64,000 bases of DNA from Paragyromitra xinjiangensis (GCA_038503065.1 JBCAMK010000004.1:695001-759000); one strand, 5' to 3'. Counted from the first letter of the stretch, positions 1-12,509 are shown. Notes: generated from the sequence alone by a model not told the origin. Numbers and translations are program-made.

Positions 1-2981
1 TGGGGGCGCCCCGGGGAAAGGTCACGGGGATGCGTAGACTAGTGACACGCAGAAGGACGTGTAGGAAAGTATTCCCAGCGTAGATCCAGAGAACCCAAGT
101 ACCTGGCCCCCTAGTGTATCACATTAGTCGACCCATGGCTCTGGGGCCATCTTCACTGAAGCCTGGAACATGGCTGCATCCTCATAACCAGGATTCTTTT
201 CCAGTTAGGGTGTTTGTAATCTTAAGCACCTACCACCTGTCACCTACCACTTATAACCCGCAGATCCCTCACAAAATCGGCTGTGCTACCTTCGTATGTG
301 CGTTTTTATCGTTTATTTCGTGCGCTTTATGTTGGTTGGTTTGTCACCTGCTCTGTTTGTTTGTTTGTTTAATTTTTAGTTTGATTCTTTCCCCCCGTGC
401 TCTTATAATGTGTAAAGACAAGGATTTATGATCTATCCCACATCGTTTAAACAGATAAACTATTTCCTTTTGGGGATAGTTGTCCTTATTCGAGTTCTCA
501 CATGCCAAATATGCGTTGAACGCTTGATGATATGAGCCGCTGTATGAACGCATCCAGATCCAGTTCGGTAACCTGTGGTTGTTTATCACTCTGCAGATAA
601 TGCCATGGAGAGAGCTGTACCTGCTATCGGTGCTGCAGGTAAATTTCAGGCTTAGTGACCAAGCCAAGTGATTGCTAAAGGGAGAAAAAGCTGCTCATAG
701 ACATTATATTTCGTTTGCAGGATTGGCACTAGCGGTCCTATCCTGTCAAGTATATTGCTGTATGAGGACCTCTCGTGACTGTGATTTGGGTGGGCTGTGT
801 TTGTAATGGTTCTGGAATTTGGTGTACTCAGGTCAGGGGGAAAGTATTGGGACACCCTGAAAAAGGGAAATACAACGGACGCACAGATCCGTGGCATAGC
901 GAAATACAGCAAAACGAAGTGGGAATGGCAGCACAGCACCGCGACTGCTCAGATCTGTGACACCCTAGTAAGTCTCAATACTTATCCCATGACCTGAGTA
1001 ATACCCTGGGAGCTACCTAGTAGCCGTTGGTCTTACTTTGGTGAGTGAGGGAACAACTCTTTGGACCCGCACAGTGTTGGTAAGAGTCATAGGCCATGAT
1101 TTTTCTAGTATATGCGAACTCCAAGTGTCATTTAGCATTCGGTAAATTCGGTTAGATTTTGAGTGAGTAATAGTCTTACTCCATGGAAATTCTAGTCTGA
1201 GAAGGGATTCTGAGCCTATCTGGCTAAAACCGTTCAAGTTTTCAGGACATACTGGTATAAAATGAGGCAGCAAAGCAGCAGCGTGGGGGCTGTGTAGGGT
1301 AGAAAGATGGTAAGATGGGTTGTGAAAGAGATGGACTGTAGAAGGTGAAAATAGTAGATAGGGTATGGTGGATGGTGTTGATGGTATGAAGGGAATTGGG
1401 GGGGTTGGGTGGGCAACTTTGGGGCCAAAAATTGCATTAGGCTTTTAGTGGAGGAGTAAAGAGGTGCTTTTTGTTCGAGTTTGACTGGTCAGGACCATAC
1501 TTTCTGGCCTATCTTCCTCTTCTATTCTTCCCCCTATCTTTATCAATTGCGCATCTCCTACTCCTGTCAGGAGTTGTGGTATCAACTATCTCTCACCTGC
1601 GGATGTGTTTGTGGTTCAAAAAAAGTATTCGGTATTTGGCAGATATATACGGGCTGCGAGCTAGGCTAGTGTATATTGAGATCGCCATGAGCCGCGAAGA
1701 GTCACACTCGCTCAACTATCTGAACCTATTCAGAGAACCGACATGGTATGAATCTTGAGTCCACCCTATTTCTTAAGGGGGGGGTTATCTTTTGTAGTTC
1801 TAGTTTTTGTCGGGTAAAGATTTCCCAGGTACTATAGCTAAACTTAGCTTTTCGAGAATCGTATATTATAAGCTGGCATGTGCCGCACGGCAGTTGTAAA
1901 TTTCTGCGCTTGGGGTTGTAGCACTTGTTGGTATCGAGAATTAAGGTGCTCAGGGGCAGGTAGCTATGAAACCCGGGCTGGCTGAGCCGAATAAGGTGTG
2001 GGGATGTATGGGTTCGAAGCTTGGGCCATCCTACTACAGTGTTTTGAGGGGAGATTTGGTGGCTAACGCACGGACGGACATGTGATTTGATTTTAGGGAT
2101 CGCGCTTCCTTATAGGTCGGGCTATAGCAGTTTCTTTATTGGGCCTTTTAATTCAAATGGCTTGTCTAGTTTATCCACTGCAATTAGGGGAGTTGATTGA
2201 TTGGCTTAGCATGGGTTGAGTGGGGATGCCTTAAAGGTTCGCAACCTAGGATGGGTGAGAATAATAAACTCTATTCAATTAGATATAGACACGCTGCCAG
2301 TCTAGAGGATGGGTGGTTGATCTCGTTTTTACCTCTTACATACCTGCAGCTTGGGTGCGCTCAATGAATTATCTAACTATCTATCTACGTACCTACAGTA
2401 GTGATAGTATTTATAACGTCGAGTGACGAGTTATGGTTTTGAGTGAGGTCATCAATTAACCTGCTGGTTTTGGTATGTGGGGCATCAATTACTTGTTTGA
2501 GTAACCCAATCGTTAGATCGTGATGCCTGACATAAACTGGATGTGTTTGTGTTGGGTGTTGGTAAATAGAGGAGGGGCGCTTTGCGGTTTGGGCTCGAAT
2601 CGTAAGGTACTTTATATCTTAGCTTTTAGGTAGCTTCATTCGATTTGCTTAGAGTACAGCTAAGTCTGAAGTTGATAGAGGTAAGAGCTATATATTTTAG
2701 TTTTTGACTGATGTTGGGACCCACCACCTACTTTTTCAGCTGGCCACCAAGTATTAAACATTGAACAAAGGTAATAATATGTCCTAACTGTAGAGAGAGG
2801 CACCTTCGAACCAGATAAGAAAACCAGGAATGTATAGTGAATATTTGGAAAAAAGGGAGGGGTTTGAAACGAAGTTATACCCAGAAATCCGCTAACGGGT
2901 GTCATTAAGTCGCATTTGAAAGCTACGCTTTCCTAGTCCTCCGCTTCTGTTACGAGTCATATATTTTCGGTGAAAATCCTT
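1..2981. other. Intergenic, no supported gene
   Basis: I see no reading frame here that matches a known family or that can be joined through introns into a credible protein. The longest frames are under 110 codons with no recognisable motif. The top strand is G/T-rich in places (for example 1261-1420), and there is a short TTTG tandem run near 356-370. No tRNA or repeat boundary was recognised. Confidence 0.6.
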
Positions 2982-5900
2982 TCATGCTACTAGTGTAAAA
3001 ACCTGTCTATCCTCCACTAGACTATACCTCAATTCTCCTGTGGGGCCTAGGTCGGAAGAAATCCCAGGAACCCCTAGGTCATTCACTGACGCTACCGTCG
3101 ACATCTTTCTTAACTCTGGGCAATGCTTCATCACTTGATGAATAGTGCCTAGGGATTTGTTCATAATATTCTGGACTCCGCTGGACAAGTCAGCTGTGGC
3201 GGCAAGCTGTTGGTAAGAAATGCTGGGGAGTAAGAGTACCCCATTCGTAGTAGGAGTGTGGGTGCCTGGCTCACCGTTGACCCTCTTGTGAGTGGTATCA
3301 TTTTCGGGTGTCGCAAGGGTCGTGGAAATGATGACGGTGCCTTCCTGACATGTCTTGTCCCTATCGCTCCCGTCGCCAATCAACTTGACGCGTTTCTGAT
3401 CATCACTGTGCTTATCACCTGGAATTCCGCCAATATTCGCAAGAGCGAGGGCCCCTTCCGGATATCTGGCAGGTGTTTTCTGGGAAGGTTTATTGAGGAG
3501 GGACTTTGCATTGCCACTGATGAGTTTAATTGGTGTTTTGTGTGAATTAGCTTTCGTACTAGTCTGCGTGTTTGCGCGGACTGATCTCTTGTGCCTAGTT
3601 GCGAATTCCTTAGAAATGCCGTTTAGCTCGGCAACCGAATTGAAGGGACCATCAATTTGGTTCATAGATCCTTCATTTAGTATGGTTGATCCGTCAAATT
3701 CCACTTCCAGCAACTTTCCCCGGCCCTTCTTGGTCGGCCATGTTGTGCCCCCCAGAACTCTCATATTTCCAGTGCTGAAATCCTGAACAACTCTTATGTC
3801 CTGACTAAGTTCATTGTCTTCTCGCTGGTTGTTTTTATATCTTCTATTAGAATTCGGGCTTGGACCAATCGCTGAGAATCTTGCAGCGAGAGCTGCTTCC
3901 TGAGATGCAAGTTTTGATTTTGCAGCTTTCACCTTTAATCTTTCATCGTTCTCATTTACTTTCAAGAACCTATTTCCCACCTTTTTTCCGTTGTCGCTCA
4001 CTATTGCAGGTTCTTTCTCCTCTATCGTCTCGCCGAGCTTGGTAAAATAGCAATCAATAGATGAAATTGTGTCGTTTGTGGGGCATGTCTGACGGAGCTT
4101 TTCGGCGCCTATTAACTTTCCCATCGCTAACCGATGTTCTTCTAGTCTCCTCTGAGCATCAACTGTCATAACGTCTTCAGTCACCTCGTGCGTGGCTGCC
4201 GGGTCGACCTTTTCAACAGAAGACTCTGGGCGAGTATGGCCCATTGGTGGGAGGCCGATCGGAGTGAGGTCTAGAGTCGGGAAATTGGTGCAATGGGCTA
4301 CTTCCTTCATTGGCCGCTGGGCAACTTGCCGACTAGCACTACTACCGTTCAAATACCCGAGGACATATCCTTTGAAATGCTTTGCAGCTTGTACAGTGTC
4401 AGTAGTTAGCTCGTTGCGTTGTTTGTAGGCTCCAGCCATGACCGCATCGCAGTTCTGGCGTGCAGAATTAACATTTTCTGAACCCTTTTCCTCCGCTTGT
4501 TTGACAAGATTCTTGAGGTGGGTATCCATTTCGTGGCAAATAGCGGTCTTCTCATCGGCTGTTGCTTTGGTATAATTTAGACGATCTAATACTGAGTAAA
4601 GCCCAGAAACTGGTAGTCCCCTGTTTTGCGCCTTTTTTAGATCTTCCTTGAGATCAAAATCGACTACATGGCGATGCTTTGCGTGATTTTTGGTATTGAA
4701 TGCGGAGGCCAAGTTTGGGGCCAAGTTTGGGACTAAGGCTCTATTCTCTGGTGCGAGGCTTGGGGCCGAAGTCGGTTTTTCCCCCCAGCTTAGAATGCCC
4801 ATCGCGGGGTCGTCACTTATAGCTTGGGGATACTCCTGACTATTTAGCGCAGCGTTAAGGGTCTGATTTGATGGTTTCTTTTCTGAGGCGATGGCTAAAG
4901 CTGAAATTGAAGTTCCACCTCCCGCAGAACTATGAACTGACACTTCGTCATCAGAAAGTTCAGCATTAGTTGGTTGGTGGCCGGTAAGTTGGGTATAGCT
5001 TTGAAGTATCTCCCTAAGGGTTTTGTTGGTTTCTCTCTTGGATATGCCGAAGATCTGCTTTTTGGCGTCAAAGTGATAGTACTGCCCATTGGGTAGCTGG
5101 GATTCTAGCTTGCCCTTAACGTTAAACTCTTTCATTTTAGCCCCCAATTTTGCGAGCTGAACAGCATACTCCAAGTTTTCTATCCCGTAAAGCTTCCTGT
5201 GCTCTTGCTTACGATAATTAATTATATGGACACATGACAACTCTTCGAGGTTGTTCCGATCAGCGTAGTTCTTGCGATACTCAAGAAAACGGTTCACGAT
5301 ATCCCGTAGTTGGGGTTTAAGTGTCTGAAAGTCTTTATAGCTGCCCAAGTCTCCGTGTCTAAGTTTGAGGAAGGGGGATAATGTTTCACAAGCATATTTA
5401 TCATTTGTGATAATGTTGACGATGGGGCCTGGATGGAAGATAGGGATTTGGGTTGCGGTTTCCATTGCCTGAATTATGGCACAGAGGCCGATGTCTTCTT
5501 TGGGGTCCCAAAAGCAAGGTTTGTAGGGACGCCAAGTGCTGAAGGGAGAGCATATATTGACAAAAGCGGCTGTTCCTGCCTGCTTTTTGTCTATTTCGTC
5601 GATATTCCAAGCTGTGTAAAAGTTGATACAGCTGTCTGGCCTATTTGGCCACACGCAACGATTGACGCATGATTTGCTTAACTGCAAGCAATTCTGGGAC
5701 TTCTTGAAGAAAAGGAACGAGTAGGCAGTAAGAAAGTCGCGGCCCAGGATTACATCGACCCCAGGACCAGTGGCTTTGAAGTACTCAGGCAATTCGGAAA
5801 TCAATACGGCCTCAACTTTAGGAAGTGAGAACTGGTAGTCGGAAATGTAAAATTTCAACCCATCTTCTCCTTTGAGATTCTTGAATTTTGTCCTGCCACG

Positions 5901-6038
5901 CACTACCCACGTAGTGTGGAATGACTCGTCTATGTAGTAAGAAACCAGGTAAGGGCTTTTTAAGGATCCCAAGTTCAAGTAGTCACGGGGGGCACTCTTG
6001 AAAAGTGCCACCTGATGTGCTGGAGCCGTAGATTCCAT
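2982..6038 (-). CDS. Large hypothetical protein, 1018 aa, with weak retropepsin-like motif
   Basis: This is a single uninterrupted frame of 1018 codons, so it is almost certainly coding, and it has no intron, unlike most neighbours. I do not recognise the family. The first about 140 residues look like a folded domain. Near residue 98 they contain DVILGRDFL, which resembles the C-terminal half of retropepsin-like aspartic protease folds (the ILG-x-D-x-L strand of retroelement and Ddi1-like proteins). I found no clear D-T/S-G catalytic triad upstream, so activity is unsupported. Residues about 350-1018 are polar, low in complexity and probably disordered, with many Lys, Asn, Ser and Thr. The start at 6038 is the first Met of the frame. 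It may be a domesticated or decayed retroelement-derived gene or a lineage-specific protein; there is no reverse transcriptase or integrase nearby. The coding call is strong and the function unknown. Confidence 0.75.
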   Translation of the reverse strand: MESTAPAHQVALFKSAPRDYLNLGSLKSPYLVSYYIDESFHTTWVVRGRTKFKNLKGEDGLKFYISDYQFSLPKVEAVLISELPEYFKATGPGVDVILGRDFLTAYSFLFFKKSQNCLQLSKSCVNRCVWPNRPDSCINFYTAWNIDEIDKKQAGTAAFVNICSPFSTWRPYKPCFWDPKEDIGLCAIIQAMETATQIPIFHPGPIVNIITNDKYACETLSPFLKLRHGDLGSYKDFQTLKPQLRDIVNRFLEYRKNYADRNNLEELSCVHIINYRKQEHRKLYGIENLEYAVQLAKLGAKMKEFNVKGKLESQLPNGQYYHFDAKKQIFGISKRETNKTLREILQSYTQLTGHQPTNAELSDDEVSVHSSAGGGTSISALAIASEKKPSNQTLNAALNSQEYPQAISDDPAMGILSWGEKPTSAPSLAPENRALVPNLAPNLASAFNTKNHAKHRHVVDFDLKEDLKKAQNRGLPVSGLYSVLDRLNYTKATADEKTAICHEMDTHLKNLVKQAEEKGSENVNSARQNCDAVMAGAYKQRNELTTDTVQAAKHFKGYVLGYLNGSSASRQVAQRPMKEVAHCTNFPTLDLTPIGLPPMGHTRPESSVEKVDPAATHEVTEDVMTVDAQRRLEEHRLAMGKLIGAEKLRQTCPTNDTISSIDCYFTKLGETIEEKEPAIVSDNGKKVGNRFLKVNENDERLKVKAAKSKLASQEAALAARFSAIGPSPNSNRRYKNNQREDNELSQDIRVVQDFSTGNMRVLGGTTWPTKKGRGKLLEVEFDGSTILNEGSMNQIDGPFNSVAELNGISKEFATRHKRSVRANTQTSTKANSHKTPIKLISGNAKSLLNKPSQKTPARYPEGALALANIGGIPGDKHSDDQKRVKLIGDGSDRDKTCQEGTVIISTTLATPENDTTHKRVNGEPGTHTPTTNGVLLLPSISYQQLAATADLSSGVQNIMNKSLGTIHQVMKHCPELRKMSTVASVNDLGVPGISSDLGPTGELRYSLVEDRQVFTLVA

Positions 6039-6873
6039 GGTAAACTATCCTGAACTAGTGAGGAAGGGACGAAGATAGAAGCCTGATATGAATGGAGAGT
6101 GCTTACGAGGCGGTGTGGTTGCTTACAGCAAGTGATACCAATGCAGAAAGATGGATGGAAAAGAGCGGAGATTAGCGAGTGGGCAATAGTGACGATGATA
6201 ACGATGATGGGAGATAGAGGATATTGGAATTGGGTGAGGGTCGAGGAAAGGATGAAAGGAGTGCTGGATGAGGCAGCTTTAAGTAGTGGGCTCAAATTAG
6301 CGCTTGGTTCGTCCCAGCCTCCATGTTTTCCAGCTAGCATCAGCTGCAAATGCCGGAAAAGCTTCCTGCTATATTATGGGCTTTTTAGGCGGAGCGTCGG
6401 GACAGATGCTGGAGGGGACACCTGATCATGCTCGCATGTGAGGGTAGTAGACGGGCGCATACATGTAGATAGGACACGCTGCTAGCAGCCTTTGGAGAAC
6501 GAGGAATCGGTCTTTCTTGATAAAATTAATGATTGGCAACTATTTGGTATTGGCGTACTCCTACCCTTTATGGAGTTTTGATTTCTTAACAGATGACTAG
6601 AAAAAATTACAAATGTCTTAACCGAGTGATATTTTATGATTACGCGATAACCAGAGGTGTCAACTTGAAATTTGGCTAGTTTCGTCTGTATGTGGGTATG
6701 GTTGTATCTTGATTTATAGAACCCAAGCAGTCTTTGAAGCTTCCAAGATAGCTATGATGGTTCAACTTTTACGAGAGCCAGCTGCTATAAATATTGGGGA
6801 CCGATCAGAAGGTTGGGGTATCTCATCACATCACGCAGCAACTACAAAAAAATCAAAAACAATCGATCTCAAA
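6039..6873. other. Intergenic between divergent genes
   Basis: This should hold the promoters of the minus-strand hypothetical gene (start 6038) and the plus-strand J-domain gene (start near 6874). I recognise no specific motif. Met codons from 6709 stay in frame with the J-domain protein, so part of this stretch could be coding. Confidence 0.5.
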
Positions 6874-7422
6874 ATGTGCATCAACTGCTTTACGCATTTT
6901 GCTTGTGGACACACCTCACGAATGACCTGGGCTGCCTTTAAGGCTCATAACTGTCCTCGTGCGCACGGCGATCTTTCTCAGCGAAATACTTCAAACCTTG
7001 AATGTGATTCCTGTAGAGTTTCTGCCTCCCAGGAAAGCTTTACTGCAGAAAGCTCCTCTCCAGGTGAAAATAAGCGTCGGTTTGAAAGTCAATTTGATGA
7101 TGAGTGGGTGGACGTAGACTTCGAGAACTTTCCTTTTCACGGGACAGGGGGAGGTCGCAAGCCCAAGCAGTCTCAGCCTGACTTTCTTGGTGAGGCTGTC
7201 TCTGACAGTTCAGATCACTATGACACACTAGGAGTTCTATACACCGCTGATAAAGCAACTATCAAGAGGGCGTACTATCAGCTCATGCTTTTGTATCATC
7301 CGGACAAGACAGAGGGGTTGGCAGAATCAGTGCGCGCTGAGAGGAAGATTCAATATCAAAAGGTTCAAAATGCTTATGAGTCTTTGATGGGTGGTGGTCA
7401 CAAGTGGGTGCCTGAGCAGTAG
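6874..7422 (+). CDS. Small J-domain (DnaJ-like) protein with Cys/His-rich N-terminus
   Basis: The C-terminal about 65 residues form a J domain. It opens with HYDTLGV, has a basic helix II (KRAYYQLML), the invariant His-Pro-Asp (residues 142-144 counted from 6874), and helix III ending AYESLMGG. Proteins of this type recruit Hsp70 and stimulate its ATPase. The N-terminus begins MCINCFTHFACGH and has further Cys pairs (HNCPRAH, ECDSC), suggesting a small zinc-binding module. A long acidic linker joins the two. I chose the Met at 6874, giving 182 aa, because it opens the Cys-rich module; a Met at 6709 would add 55 unremarkable residues. There are no introns. It is convergent with the ABC transporter downstream. 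The partner and cellular location cannot be told from sequence. Confidence 0.72.
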   Translation: MCINCFTHFACGHTSRMTWAAFKAHNCPRAHGDLSQRNTSNLECDSCRVSASQESFTAESSSPGENKRRFESQFDDEWVDVDFENFPFHGTGGGRKPKQSQPDFLGEAVSDSSDHYDTLGVLYTADKATIKRAYYQLMLLYHPDKTEGLAESVRAERKIQYQKVQNAYESLMGGGHKWVPEQ

Positions 7423-7877
7423 TTCGTAAATGATGGGGGCGAAGGAAATTTATCATTTTATTTTATGGTTTTGTTTCGGCATTTACCTTCAGGATTAGTG
7501 AGGTTTTACTGGTTTAGAGAATTTTTTGTACTAGATATATTTAAACTTGAATGCATTTGTAGGTTCTCTGTAAGAAAAACTAGGAGGTGAACGGCCATGT
7601 CCTGTTGTAGTGAATATATGAATAAGTACTGCTTTCGGTACGACAGCTCACATACATAGCGCAAGAGGCTAGAAAGATGGCAGAAATCGAGCCTATCGAT
7701 TCTTAATCTAACACTTTTGGTATTCATAAACGCTCTTTGAACTCCTCATACATACGTAACTGTCATAACCCAATCGCACGGGAACAATAAACAAAAACGG
7801 AAAACGCTTTTTTTATCCATCAATTTATCCAACCAACGCGCTCTACCACCTAGGCCTCCAGGATTAGGCCTCTCCTT
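7423..7877. other. Convergent 3' intergenic region
   Basis: This lies between the stop codons of two converging genes (J-domain protein, ABC transporter). It is AT-rich and probably holds both 3' UTRs. No gene is visible. Confidence 0.5.
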
Positions 7878-10800
7878 TCAGGTTAAGGTCTGCTGCTTAC
7901 TCATCCCTGCATAAATCCCTCCTCTACTCACCAATTCTTCATGTCTCCCAGACTCAACCACGCGCCCCTGATCAAAAACATAGATGCAATCCGCCTTCTG
8001 TATACTTGCCAATCTATGCGCAACCGCAATACAAGTCCGCCCCCTGCTTGCACTCGCAATAGCTTCCTGAACTAATTTCTCAGAGTGTGAGTCGAGCGCT
8101 GATGTGGCTTCATCCAATAGTAGGATAGCTGGGTCACGCATAAGTGCGCGGGCAAGCGATACACGTTGTTTTTGACCACCTGACAGGAGAGAGCCGTTGG
8201 CGCCGCAATCGCTGTGGTTATGTTAGACCGACTAAGTGGTAGTAGAAAAGTCAATGATCGATCACTCACGTTTCGTATCCTTGTGGTAAGCTCATGATAA
8301 ACTCGTGTAACCCACACATCTTACAGACTCTCTCTACCTCCTCTCTGTTTACCTCGCCTCTACCCGTGGGTATCGCACCAAGCCCAATATTGAAGGCCAC
8401 ACTTCCAGGAAACAAGCACGGCTCCTGACTCACCAACGCAATCCTACTGCGATGATCCTTGACTGGCAGGCTTCTAATGTCTTGGTCATCAACCAACACG
8501 CTTCCGCTGTTCACATCGTAAAATCTTTCCAAAAGAGCAACAGCACTACTTTTCCCCGCGCCAGAGTAGCCTACAAATGCTACAAACTGGCCGGGCTTTA
8601 CTGTGAGTGATAGTCCTTGAAGAACAGGGACATTCGAGCGCGTCGCATAGCGGAAGTGAACATCGCGGAATTCAACTTTGCCCTTTCCTCTACGAGCTGA
8701 TGAAGCGGGTTCGTTCTCGGTTTTAGGAGATGAGTAAGACGAAACAGGAGGGCTGGAAGATGATAGGCTGGAAGATGAAATATCGATATCGATTGTTGGC
8801 TTCTGATCATGTAGCTTAAACACGCTCTTCGCGGCCGTCTTCGCCCTAGTCACTTCCGGTGCCAACGAAAACATCTGTCCACTTGCTTGCGCACTAAAAA
8901 GAAGTGCTGGCAATACGATAAAGAACTCCAGCGGCGAGTAATTCCCATCTCGCACTTGACGGCTCCCCCAATAATACGCAAGTGCATAAACAAAGTAGGT
9001 AATCGCGAGCGCAAAAGCTAGCCAAAAGTTCCCCTGTACTATGAACCGCAGACTCTCACGGTACGGCTTATCAACTGCCTCAGAATAGAGCCGAGTGACA
9101 TCTTGCTCCCTCCCAAGTGCAGCAATTGTCCGAATAGCTGTACAGGCCTCTGTGGCAAGAGTAGCTGCATCGAGGTACGCAGTTTCGTGACGCTGCTCAA
9201 ACTTCGCCAGAACTCGAAGCCTTAGGAATCCAGAGACAATCATGATTGGGACTGCAGCAAGGAGCACAATTGCAATCTTCCATGCCACTACATGGGCGAG
9301 TATAATCCCACCAAGCATTGATGTTGTGACTGAGCATATCGTCCCAAGAATGACTCCGGAAAGACCACTTAGATGGCCCGTGTCCATGCTCAGCATACTC
9401 ATAAGTGCACCGGGCGAATGTGATGGAGACTGAAACCACGCAATATCTTGTCTTAAGATTGTCCGGAGTGACTTATCGCGGATACGTCTGATGAGTCTCT
9501 CAGATACGATACCGAAGGCTGATCCACTGATAGTGTATGCAAACAACGCAATCAATGCGAGGACGAAAAAGATCAAGCTAAAGAAATCTGCGCGGTCCTT
9601 CAGCGACGCGGCGTTCTTCTGGTTGTTGAGGATGCTGATGAGGTTTCCGAAGACGATACTTTCACCCAAGATGATACCTCCCGTGAAAATACTCGCCATG
9701 AGCCCAATTGCAATGATCATAGCATCTGGTTTACTTAGTGCCAAACACCTCCTCAACAGTGTCCCGGCCGAATAAACCACCTCCGCCTCTACATCTTCAT
9801 TCACGGTCTCTTTCTCTGTCTCCCCCTCCCCACTCTTCTTTCCCACCCTCTCCACCCCTCCCACCTCCTCTTCCACCTTCGTCCTCGCAGAACTTAAACT
9901 ACTCGCACTACTCCCCGCTAACAACTTTTGCGCCTTCACCAACTCATAATACGCGCCCTTCCTCTCCACCAACGCCTCATGCGTCCCCTCCTCCACTACT
10001 TTCCCACTCGCCATAACCACAATCTTATCTGCACTTCTAACCGTCGCCAGTCTATGCGCAATCATAACTGTCGTTCGGCTCTTCCGAGTACGCGCTTTCT
10101 CCAGCGCATCCTGTACAACCGCCTCACTACTCGCATCAAGCGCAGACGTCGGCTCATCCAGCACCAGGATCGCCGGATCTCCCACAAGCGCACGAGCAAG
10201 CGAGACACGCTGCCGCTGTCCCCCTGAAAGCTGGGTGGCCCCACTACCGCCAATACGTGTATTGAACCCATCTGGAAGCGTAGAAATAAAGTCGTAGGCA
10301 TTTGCGTCCCGTGCGGCTTGGTAGCAAAGCTCATCTGCCTCAGCAGCGCTTAAGCCTTCTTTGTGGAGTAATCCGTGTTTGATGTTCTCCATGATAGTTC
10401 CTGAGAATAGAACCGGCTCTTGGTCTACCAGTGCAACGTGTTTACGGTACTCTCGAACGTTCAGGTCCCGTAGGTCTTGACCACCTACCAGTACTCGCCC
10501 TGATGCAGGATCGTAGAATCGCATTAACATTGCTGCAACTGTGCTTTTCCCACTCCCACTCGGACCTACTATCGCCGTGACTTTGCCGGCCTTGAAAGTA
10601 AGGTTGACATCCTCAACTACCCTCACGGCTGCTCGTGCAGGGTACACAAACGTGACATTCTCCAGCACGATACTATTACTCTCTACCGGTTCTGGCATCG
10701 GTAGTCCTTCTTTCGAATACACATTAATCACCGGATCCGGACGATCCAGCAAGGAAATAATCTTCTGCCCCGCAGCCGCAGCCAGTGCAAACGTCTGCAA

Positions 10801-11988
10801 GAATGGGCCAAACTGGCCAACCACGAAAGACGCATCCAGGATCAAAAACACAACAGTATACACCGTCCCCGCGCCCTCATCACCGGTAAACAAGCCCCGT
10901 GCAATCTGCTGCGAGCCCTCCCAGAATGCAAGAGCGTTGGCTGCATAACTATGTGAACCACAGGGTCAGTACGCTGATTGGCTCGTTGGAGGTGGTACAG
11001 TGGGTTAGGGTTTGAGCAGTAGTACTTACGCAACAAAGAATACCAACCCCAACATGGCCGCACCACTAACTGCCTTCTTAACTCCTTTGACAACAGCAGG
11101 CTTCATGTAATCCAGATGCTCATCTGCCAGTCTATCAAGTGCATCAAACGCCTGCACAACCTGTACTGCTGTAATTGCGCCCTCTGCTACAGACGTCGCT
11201 TTCTCGCTATACTCCGTCGCCTCACGTGCATACTTCGACACGATCCTAGACCCACCATAGACGACTATAAACATTGCAGGCACAACACCCGCGAACAAGA
11301 TCCCCGTAAGCCGCGCATTCATAACGAACCCGGTCGTGAACGCGGCAACAAAATACGCAAACGACTGTAAAAACAATCCTGCCTTCTCAGAAGTACCCAA
11401 TTGAATCGTCTGCGTATCTGCCGTTAAACGATTCGCAATCTACCCTTCATCAGTCCCTACTCTTATTCTCCAGAAATAGGAACTTACATCCGGACACTCA
11501 ACCTCGAACCACCCGACCTCCATCCCTATTGCTTTCTTCAACAACTCTTCTCTCAACCCTCTACTAACCCTCTCCCCAACAACCCCCCAGGCTGTTGCCC
11601 ACCCCCACGTGATGAAGAAATACGCCACTGCTACACCTAGGAGTTGTCCAATCCGGACCTTGATCTCGTCCTCGGTGGGTGGGAAACTATTAATAATCTT
11701 CCCGAAAATAACCCCAATTAATGGGAGTGGTATGCCTGCTGCAAGAGCCAACACTACTGCTGCAAATAAAATACATCTATCACGGATAGTCGTGAGGGGG
11801 CGATACAACGTGAAGTAAGAGGACTGGAACTTCAATGGGTGGCGTAGGCCGAGGAGGGAGAGGATAGGTAGGGGAGGGGGTTGGGAGGCGGCAATGGATG
11901 GAGGCGCATTGGGGACTGTGTTTGGGTTGAGAACGGAGATGTCGATACTGTGACGGTCGTGGGGGACTGGATCTGGATGGCGGGACAT
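7878..11988 (-). CDS. ABCB-family full ABC transporter (candidate siderophore/peptide exporter)
   Basis: Four exons join cleanly: 11988-11488, 11439-11030, 10948-8270, 8211-7878. The introns are 48, 81 and 58 bp, and the protein is 1307 aa. The layout is TMD1-NBD1-TMD2-NBD2, typical of fungal MDR/P-glycoprotein transporters. NBD1 has Walker [10 protein letters not shown] (near residue 434), signature LSGGQRQR (near 545) and Walker [15 protein letters not shown]2 has Walker [10 protein letters not shown] (near 1097), signature LSGGQKQR, Walker [12 protein letters not shown] and an H-loop AHRLAS. The last signature is only restored after splicing at 8270/8211. It would use ATP to pump a lipophilic or peptide substrate across a membrane. 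It diverges from the NRPS across a promoter full of iron-regulatory GATA sites, and an ABCB gene also sits in the Aspergillus fusarinine siderophore cluster. A siderophore transport role is therefore reasonable inference but not shown; a general drug exporter is the alternative. Confidence 0.9.
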
Positions 11989-12500
11989 TTCTGTAGAATT
12001 GAGGCCGAGGATAGTGTGGGAATCTGTACTGAATGGTGTGAGGAAGGAAGAGTGGTGGAGAGCCCACGACTATGTCAATGTTCAATTGAACAGCCTAGAG
12101 CAGCCACAGCCTAGAGCAGCCTTGGATAGCTTTGAGTAGACGGGTAGTGAGAGATCAGAGGGGACTTCAAAATCCGGGGACCCCGCTAGACCCTGAAAAT
12201 TGACACGTAGAGGAGATATCGTGGGTGCTATCTATTATATCAAATACGGAATAAAAAAGGTACAACACAGTTGCAGAGGGGGTAGCTATACTAGCCATCA
12301 GTGAAGTAGAACATAAATTAGAGGCCAAAGGCTAGGGTCTAGGGTAATAAGCTCAATTCAAAGTGTAATATAAAAAAAAAGGAACCTCTAAGGTGAAAGA
12401 TCGTAGGAAAAAAACGCTCTGCCAAGCAAGTACTGAGACCCCTTATTCCAACATTAGTGCACAAATGACGAGTAAAAGAAAGCTAACAAGCAAACAGCGG

Positions 12501-12509
12501 ATCTGATAA
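12501..12509 (+). promoter_or_regulatory. SreA-type GATA site (ATCTGATAA)
   Basis: Exact match to the ATCWGATAA consensus on the plus strand. It lies about 0.5 kb upstream of the ABC transporter start and is the first of six copies. Confidence 0.7.

Noticed and set aside
9738..10227. Pro/Ser- and Arg-rich frames on the plus strand
   Set aside because: They are antisense shadows of the ABC transporter coding sequence.
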